A stretch of DNA of 64,000 nt from Trichobilharzia szidati (lineage: Eukaryota; Platyhelminthes; Trematoda; Strigeidida; Schistosomatidae): NCBI GenBank assembly GCA_944472155.2, contig OX235277.1, positions 27,290,804 to 27,354,803 of the forward strand, written 5' to 3'. A program made the position numbers and the translations under genes. The notes beneath the pieces were generated by a model. That model made no database searches. It had not been told where the DNA came from and saw only the letters and a list, made by a program, of their open reading frames with translations. This document shows positions 57,305 to 64,000 of the stretch, piece after piece (positions within the stretch are counted from its first letter, which is position 1; every line of letters starts with the position of its first letter).

Positions 57305-57955
57305 TTTGACTGGTTACAGGATCTCATCATGAGCTGACATTGGTTAAAAACGCCCTGGAAAACCATCAGGGAGTACTGGACAGCTGTTCCATCAGCCTAG
57401 TTTAAGAATCCTCATCAGTACGTACCCATCTCACCGCCAGGGTTCACAACCACTACCTTCCGGTAACAAAGTGAGAGAACTTATGGACCATTAAACCACT
57501 GGTATTGGATCCAATGGCCAGCCCATAAATTTCAACTTCTTCCAATTCAGGATATGGAACGACAGTGTCATCGGTTGCGAATATTCATTCTTACACCCGA
57601 CCTGGTGTACCCCACTGGTCGCGAATTCCCACTAGAACCCAGGAGGTACAGCAGTGCGGGTGTGAGGACAAATACTCGCTACCGATGGCATTGCCTAATG
57701 CCAGCCCCTCCATATCTCAAATTGGCAGAAGTTGAAATCCATGAGCTGGCCATTGGGTCAACTCCCAGTGGTTTAGTGGTATACGAGCTCTCTCACCTTG
57801 TAACCGGAAGGTCCAGGTTGTGAACCATGACAGTGAGGTGAGTACGTACTGATGAGGAGTCCTAAACTAGGCTGATGAAACAGCTCCCCAGTACTCCATG
57901 ATGGTTTTCCAATGGTTCTGTAACCGATGTCAGCTCATGATGAAATTCTCAATGT
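57305..57955. mobile_element. Two SINE-B copies as a 0.65-kb palindrome
   Basis: 57310-57630 is a minus-orientation copy and 57640-57950 a plus-orientation copy, joined at the CAGGAGGTACAGCAGT region. Both keep the outer terminus (CTCATCATGAGCTGACAT / GATGTCAGCTCATGATGAAA), A box, B box and hammerhead-like core. In the plus copy the core is CTGATGAGGAGTCCTAAACT...GATGAAAC at 57848-57883. Confidence 0.8.
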
Positions 57956-58139
57956 GAACTTAGTAAATAAATGCGCTTTTTTCATACAGATAATGAAAAG
58001 CTTTCCATACACCATCTTACTGTCCTTATCACAGCTGTTGCTACTATGTCATAATTCTAAATTTGCTCTTATTCACCTAAATTACACGTAATTCAAATAG
58101 GTTGTTTAATTTCAATCTCACTGTTATTTTTCCATTCTT

Positions 58140-58360
58140 TACTTTCGGAATGGAATATAGAACTTGAAGTTTTTGACAGTTCAAGGTAGCGGCAGAGTTG
58201 TGTTTGTCGAGAATAAACCAACTAGCCTCACATCCAACCATGCCAATTGTTCTGGTCTCTCTCCCTTCTAGAAATGATTTAGGAGTGAGCTGAGCAGGAA
58301 CCGAATCCAGACCTATACATGATTATTGAGCATTCTACGATTGAGCTACCAACTCACCAA
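58140..58360 (-). mobile_element. Old tRNA-headed SINE, minus orientation
   Basis: Minus-strand head GGTGAGTTGGTAGCTCAATC GTAGAATGC (A box), B-box-like GGATTCGGTTCC, SINE-A-like body (GGTTGGATGTGAGGCTAGTT) and tail CTTCAAGTTCTATATTCC. A diverged SINE-A relative. Confidence 0.65.
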
Positions 58361-58708
58361 AAACTCGTTATTATCTTTACACTACAGAATTTTCATTTTT
58401 TCAACTTCGAAGCTACAATGGATTTCTCTTGAGAGAGTTCTTTTAGAAGGTCTCGAGATTTTCACTCAACAAGAGGTGCCATTTGTTCAGTGAGGCTGAG
58501 CAATGCTGACATTTTGGATGACAGACAGGTATTCCTGCTGATTTGTTTCTATTATGCTAAAACTGATGAAGAATAAGTCATTACAATGATGATTGTATCC
58601 TTTTGCCTTGGGTTTCATTAATAACCCCGATTTAGGCTGTAACTGATAGCGCATACGTATTAAAACAAAGCAAAAGCAATAGAAGTTTTTGTTGAAAAAA
58701 AGGCTTAC

Positions 58709-58905
58709 TGATTTAATACTGGGGCGTAATGCTTTCTATCGTCTTCCAGTACAGATACAACGAGAGTGATAAGACGATGCCAATAGGTTAGTGAACGCAT
58801 GCCATCCATTTGATCCAATTCACCGTTTATCAGCTGTCCACCACCCGCTCCACTACTTGTATTTTCGGATCCACATTCTGAGACTCCGGACTCTGTGTTT
58901 GTTGC
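58709..58905 (-). CDS. unc13: UNC-13 exon (MUN domain)
   Basis: A 197-base exon with acceptor TAATAG and donor GTAAGC. It starts in phase 0 and ends two bases into a codon. It encodes an acidic/Gly-Ser-rich linker (residues 1-35: ATNTESGVSECGS..., GAGGG) followed by the conserved block TYWHRLITLVVSVLEDDRKH and APVLNQ. This matches the Munc13 segment [21 protein letters not shown]...CLNQ. The linker is longer than in vertebrate Munc13. The split codon is completed to Gln by the first base of the exon at 54875, which confirms the join. Confidence 0.93.
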
Positions 58906-59009
58906 CTATTATTAAGAATAACCAATAATTAGTCAACAAAGTGAAGGGGACAACAACAACAACAACAACGAAAAACCCCAGTAAGAATGAATTATGCTAT
59001 GCTGTGTGG

Positions 59010-59205
59010 TGGAATACTTACAAGTCCATTCCCAGCCGATGCACTCCCAAACCCCACTTAGACTGCAGTAGGCCTCGTAAGCAGGCAAGGTTGGAAGTGA
59101 GTGTAGTGACTTCACTCTACAAAAAAAAATACCACTGCTACTGAAACTTCAAGCTAAAGTTTGAAGTTCTATGTTCCACTTGAAACGCAAAGGAATAAAA
59201 ATCAA
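59010..59205 (+). mobile_element. SINE-A, decayed
   Basis: Body GCAAGGTTGGAAGTGAGTGT and tail GAAGTTCTATGTTCCACTTG, ending GGAATAAAAATC. The head is corrupted. Confidence 0.65.
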
Positions 59206-59349
59206 GTAGCCATTGCATAATAATCTCACAGATTGTCATCAGATGTTTAAGGAGTTTGACGAGGCACTCGGCGCACTGTGCTTAATGCTCAGTAGACCAG
59301 TAGGAAAAATAATCTAAGTGTTATAGTTCTTCTGTACATTATATTACAC

Positions 59350-59470
59350 TACTATTCACCTCTTGGATTCCTAATGAAATACAGGGCTTCTGTAGCACGA
59401 TGGCCTACAGGCTTTCGGTTCTTCTTCATCTTCTTCAGATGATCTCTTTCTTGTCACCATCTTGGTATGT
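59350..59470 (-). mobile_element. RTE2 3' tail, decayed
   Basis: CTTGGATTCCTAATGAAATA CAGGGCTTC and downstream C-terminal traces in minus orientation. Confidence 0.5.
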
Positions 59471-59956
59471 TCGTTGCCGGGACCAACTATGTGTTGTAGG
59501 AATTCTCATCAGCCATAAACTGTGCATTTATTCAATATGTCTGCAGTGAAGACTCACTATCACTTCCTGAGGATTAACATACATTCAGTTGATGAGTCCT
59601 AAACAAGTCGACATTCACATCCTTTGTCTTCATAAATAGTCATTTTGAACTGATCAAGTCAATACATACATTTATTATGGTTAAACTTGAATCTGCAATA
59701 CAAATTAGGCGTTGAAGGGATAGTGTTAGGCGTAAATCGATTTTAAAGTGGCTTCTTTTCATCAAAAATGCAACTACATCATAGTTGAAACCTAATACAT
59801 TTTTAAAAGAGGCAATCTAGTGAATTTTACTTTCTCTCTATCTGGCATTAATTTGTGAGAAAAATTACTTTAAAATGTGATGGAATCAGTTGAATTCGAC
59901 GTTTGATAGGAAAAAAAAATAAGACAAAATGTTCAGCAGTACAGTGGTAAACTGAC

Positions 59957-60082
59957 CTGTAAACTCTTTCCGTATAAATCGTGTACATTTTCACAGAGGC
60001 ACTGATAGGTGGATTGTATACAAGCTTCAATACATTCACGTAATATTTGACCTGTCCTCGGTGGAGAGCTGAGTTCTTGAAC
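59957..60082 (-). CDS. unc13: UNC-13 (Munc13) exon, start of the visible MUN region
   Basis: A 126-base exon in phase 0 on the minus strand. It is preceded by an acceptor ending CAACAG and followed by donor GTCAGT. The 42 residues include LRECIEACIQSTYQC and ENVHDLYGKSLQ, which align with the MUN-domain segment of Munc13 proteins around ECVKACLNSTYEYIF and CHELY. UNC-13 opens syntaxin during vesicle priming at presynaptic active zones. This is the most 5' exon I can identify. Upstream exons (C1, C2B and the first part of MUN) should lie above 64000 or be hidden among the PLEs at 60.5-63 kb. The intron to the next exon is about 1.05 kb. Confidence 0.9.
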
Positions 60083-60499
60083 CTGTTGAACAGTTTGAGA
60101 AAAAAATAACAATTATTAGTAAGATGCTGATTTGACAGCAAGGCTAGAAGCTTATCATGCGAATGGATCATTTGTTTGATAACTTAAGAAATGGGATGGA
60201 TGTGTCGCCCCTTCTCTGGTCGCAGATAAACGTTTCATAAGGCAATATAAATAAGGCTCTTTAAAACTTGGGCTACTGGAAATCCTCATCAATGTATTGC
60301 ATTTCTCGGAGACAAAGAAGAAATATCATAACGGATTCCATTATGGGTAAAATTTATTTTGATAAAGTCCACAGTAATATTTACTGATGACCACGTTTCA
60401 AGCACAATTTATTACTGCACCTCATAATCATATCAAGACACTACTCACACAACTTTCTAACTTCGTCTATATGATAGAGAAGATTTCTAGCTCAGGTGG

Positions 60500-60940
60500 A
60501 TAATTTTGATGTTGTTGTGTTCTCTGAGCTGGAGAGTTAATTTGCGAAGCTTTTTAGAAGCTTGGCATTCCAGTGAATCATCAATCAATAGACACATCGA
60601 GATAGATTGCATGGAGGATTTCATCATGAGCTGACATCAGTTAGATATATATATATATATATCAACCGATAAGAAAGAAACCTCACACACAAAGGGTCAA
60701 AGTTCAAGTCAAAGAAACAATGAATTACAATACAAATAACCTAGAAGGTGTGAAAACACAAAAACAACCAATCAGGTTCAAGGTCACCTGGAAAGATGAT
60801 TAATAAACTCGTGGGGAAATCTAAAAGCTCACTTCAAATTCAAGTATGCGCTGAAGATGTCACCCAGTAGGGTGATGAAAGCTTCGCAAATTAACTCTCC
60901 AGCTCAGAGGACACAACAACATCAAAACTTCGTCTATATA
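60500..60940 (+). mobile_element. Penelope-like element C-terminus with about 50-base inverted ends
   Basis: 60560-60600 and 60660-60880 read SSINRHIEID and YQPIRKKPHTQRVKVQVKET MNYNTNN, the C-terminal tail found at 30640-31080. A 45-base SINE-B terminus followed by a TA repeat interrupts it (60611-60660). 60506-60555 is the reverse complement of 60885-60935 (GCGAAGCTTT / AAAGCTTCGC at the inner side). Confidence 0.78.
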
Positions 60941-61183
60941 ATTCCATTATTTTTCATCGCTTGACTTGATTGGTAGTAGTATTTTCCATATTTCCGGTAT
61001 GCGTGATGAGTCATTGGATCCTATTGCACGTGTTGGGTGTAGACTCGATGAACCAGGACTCAGTAATCAACCTCTCTCTCCATTCACCTACCTGTATTAC
61101 TTCTTAGAATTTTGACCCTATCCCACCCACCCTATTGTGTGGTTGTGTATTAATGCATGCAGTGCTATTGCTGAGTTTCTCTC

Positions 61184-61384
61184 TGAATTTTGATAGTGTT
61201 ATTAGAAGACGGAGATTATCTGAAAAGTAATGTGATGTATTTGCTCTTTACATTTCGAACAATCTGATCACACATTTACTTGTCAAGTCAATATATATGG
61301 AAAAGTTAAATTAAACAAAGTGACAAAAAAAAGAATTAAGAATAATTAACACAAACGTTTGGTAATCCAATCAAATAAGGATTA
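61184..61384. repeat. Inverted copy of the PLE 3' flank (left arm)
   Basis: Reverse complement of 61476-61668, about 200 bases with a few indels (landmarks AGACGGAGATTATCTGAAAA and GATCACACATTTACTTGTCA). The spacer between the arms is about 90 bases. Confidence 0.85.
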
Positions 61385-61475
61385 ACAAGGTAGGTTAAGG
61401 GTAATAACAAAATGTTTTTGAATACACAAGGGGGGCTTAAGTTTGTGAATAGCTATAGCCTCAGAGTATTTATTT

Positions 61476-62870
61476 ATTTGATTGGATTACCAAAAGTTTA
61501 TGTTAATTATTCTTAATTCTTTCTTTTGTCACTTTGTTTAATTGAACATTTTCATATATATATCGACTTGACAATTAAATGTGTGATCAGATTGTTCGGA
61601 ATGTATAGCGCAAATACATCACATTTTTCAGATAATCTCCGTCTTCTAATAATGCTATCAAAATTTATAAAAGGGACTAACTGTTTTAAATCTTTCTAAA
61701 TTACTTAACTTCGCGAGATCAACCAATCTTAATTTTGCTAATGTCTTAAGTTCCGACAATCTGACTACCCTCGACCTACTAGTTTGACCTATAAAGTTGA
61801 CCTAACTCACAGTCATTGCAAAGTATTTTGTAAATTATATTATTTTGTTAAATTGGGTCCATCGGGTCGTTTAGCCTACAGAGCTTGTCTCTGAGTGAGT
61901 TTGTATATTTGAATGTCACCCTAATTCCTGCTTTATTAAGAATCCTACGTGGGGTCTCAGATGCCCCCCCTCATATGGTAAAACTGTATATGCCTTATAT
62001 TGTCTCTTATGTTATCATTAGTAGTTTCACAATTATTTCTAATTTGCTTTTGATCTTTTTAGATCTTCCTAATGAATTTTATAGGATGGTTGTCTGATAC
62101 CAACGCTTCTCCTTTCTGTTTTATTTTGTCATTTAGGTTTTTTCTTGTACTACTTAGTGCCATTGCTCGGTCTGTTAAACACTTAACTAAGCCTGCCTTA
62201 ACAGTTAAAGGATGAGGTGAATTAAAGTTTAAATATCTATTAGAATGCGTTGGTTTTCTATAAACACTAGTGTGTAGTTTGCCTTCTTCTATTCGTTTTA
62301 TTTTACAATCTAAATTAGCTATTTCTCCTTGTTCATTTTCCGATTCAAATGTGAATTTTATTTCCTCTACTAGTGAGTTTATATGTTTCAAGAAGCTAGA
62401 CAGAGAAAAGTTCTGTTTTTAACACTGTGAAGGTGTCATCCACATATCTCCACCATATTTTTGTAGGAGGATTAAATGTATTAAGAGCCATATTCTCCCA
62501 GCTGTCCATAAATATATCTGCTATGATAGGGGATATTGGTGATCCCCGCCGTTGCTACACCTTCAGTTTGTCTACATATTTTGCCTTGTAATTTAAAGAT
62601 AGTAGATGTGAGGCATAACTGAATTCCTAAAATAATTTCCTCAATGGGTAGCTTCGTCCTATGAGTGAGTTCAAGATCTGCAGTTAGTCCTTTTTTAACT
62701 GCTGTTAATGCCACATTGATTGGTATATTAGTATAAATACTAGTTATATCAAAACTAACCATTGTTTCATCATTCTCTAGTTGAATGTCATCTACTATTG
62801 GTCGGTCATTAGTAGATTTCAGAAATACCCCTACTTATGAATTATCAAGACACTTAGCTCTAATATTATG
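61476..62870 (-). mobile_element. Penelope-like element with RT (YVDD), GIY-YIG remnant and 3' UTR
   Basis: Minus-strand order: MVSFDITSIYTNIPINVALT (62762), LQGKICRQTEGVA, a one-base insertion in a G run near 62548, SPISPIIADIFMDSWENMAL, catalytic WWRYVDDTFTVLK (62450-62412), a second frame break, HINSLVEEIKFTFE, YRKPTHSNRYLNFNSPHPLT, NHPIKFIRKI (about 62065), then decayed GIY-YIG (YIGQTSR-type near 61790) and LAKLRLVDLAKLSNLERF. The 3' UTR (61668-61476) is duplicated in inverse orientation at 61184-61384. Confidence 0.9.
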
Positions 62871-64000
62871 TCCCATTAGAAATCGTTCAAATTCTAGGCT
62901 AAATAACTCATAGAAAATGAAAAATAAACTAAATGACAGTGGCTGTATTATACGACTTATCACATAGGCATATTTTCTGCTAGTAACCTGTTGACTAACA
63001 GTTTAATAGAAATAACGTTTGGGTTTATGACTTAAAACCCACCGGCCTAATTAAAATTAGCAGTTGAACTGGAATAATGAGGATATGAATAGGAGAACTT
63101 GTTTTGAGTGGAATGCTTTCACTCAGCTCAATTCACAAATCAGTTCAGGGGAAAGTACAAACATAGGGGAAGAGGAAGAAGAACATGTTTAGGCAAAATT
63201 AAATCTTCTTCTTCGAATTCATGCCGTCAGGAAAGTAAAATGGGAGAAACATACGAATGAGTAGATGCTTTAGACATCCAGCAGTACTAGAAGAAGAAAG
63301 CATTTATGTAACATACATCCGGAAATCTTGGTTAACAGTTTAGATTCCTTAGGAAATGTATGTTGGTCTAAGTTGTCACACTCTTTGTCAGTAAGGCGAA
63401 TTGGACTATCTTCTTTCCACACATAAGCATGAAAAGAAGACATACTAGGGGAGAGCGCTAAAGAAAACAAGGTATAACAATTCGCACCGTTAGTATATTA
63501 ATGATAGGTAGGCATTCTTACGCCGATCATTGATCGCATCAATCAATTATGCACTGCATAGACAAGCCCAATAGAACTCATCTCACATATAAGACTAGCC
63601 AAACGTATCATTATATGCAAAAGTAGCACGCATAGCAAAGGTATAGTGACAATAGGCCCCTAAAAATGAAGCCAGCAGCCATCAAATTCAATGAAATCGT
63701 TATCCCTGCCAACCACTTTAGCATGCAAATAGCTTCTATACATCTGCCTAGACTATAGAAAACCATACACAGTCATAAAAGCGAGCCATGAGCACCAGAT
63801 AACTCACGCTCATATCGTCTATATAGCTTATGCTGTGTTTACTGTAGGATTTTAGGGTTATAAGCAGGACAGCGTAGCAAGGGCGCTATTAGGCCTAGAC
63901 AAGCTCGAAACCCCATGGTCATAGATACCAAAACTCGTTTCACGCATTCTTCTATCATTTGGGAGCGTTTTTGAAAATGGAGACTAGCCCTTGAAATACG
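62871..64000. other. Unassigned; compositional change after about 63480
   Basis: 62871-63480 is ordinary AT-rich DNA. 63490-64000 looks less AT-rich, lacks the long A/T runs typical here, and matches nothing else in the window. No frame longer than about 60 codons, no tRNA or rRNA recognised. Confidence 0.35.

Noticed and set aside
63270..63470. Possible upstream UNC-13 exon on the minus strand
   Set aside because: The 66-residue frame shows no resemblance to any UNC-13 segment and lacks convincing splice sites.

Overview
The window looks like intron-rich, repeat-saturated DNA from a trematode, most likely a blood fluke (Schistosoma). The evidence is a mixture that is typical of schistosomes: Smalpha-type hammerhead-ribozyme retroposons, tRNA-headed SINEs, RTE-clade non-LTR retrotransposons, many Penelope-like elements (PLEs) and a decayed Merlin DNA transposon. 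The DNA is AT-rich, and the coding exons are small with clean GT/AG borders. The species is not resolved. A 500-base run of N (20089-20588) marks a draft scaffold.

There is one host gene, on the minus strand. Eight exons between 60082 and 22627 encode a continuous, phase-consistent stretch of about 477 residues that aligns in order with the MUN domain of UNC-13/Munc13, the synaptic-vesicle priming factor. Exons in transcript order are 60082-59957, 58905-58709, 54875-54543, 51849-51609, 35954-35800, 32899-32755, 27476-27315 and 22698-22627. The N-terminal exons should lie beyond 64000. The last part of MUN and the C-terminal C2 domain should lie below 22.6 kb, but I found no exon for them in 1-22.6 kb, so they may be in the gap or outside the window.

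Almost everything else is transposon debris within the introns or downstream. From 1 to 18.7 kb there are two direct copies (A 1304-4640, B 5467-8690) and one inverted copy (C 11890-14105) of a composite unit that carries head-to-head PLE fragments. The same region has a 1.3-kb PLE segment present twice, exactly 6500 bases apart and apparently identical, and a pair of 0.75-kb inverted arms (14257-15010 and 16903-17687) around the second copy. From 21 to 27 kb there are a PLE GIY-YIG remnant, a nearly full-length but broken RTE element (22985-25890) and an RTE 3' end. From 27 to 40 kb there are alternating PLEs (30.6-34.9 kb; the best preserved is at 36.3-37.7 kb), tRNA-headed SINEs and hammerhead-like SINEs. 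From 40 to 52 kb there are RTE 3' ends, a long CTAC microsatellite, Merlin, and further SINE and PLE pieces. From 52 to 64 kb there are an RTE endonuclease fragment, SINEs (one pair forming a 0.65-kb palindrome) and two PLEs with inverted terminal duplications.

The signals most worth following are: (1) the recurrent inverted-terminal architecture of the PLE copies; (2) a SINE-like family that combines a tRNA-like promoter, a hammerhead-core-like motif and inverted ends; (3) filled-site/empty-site pairs that prove individual insertions; and (4) a SINE whose 3' tail is shared with the local RTE family. All alignments were made by eye.
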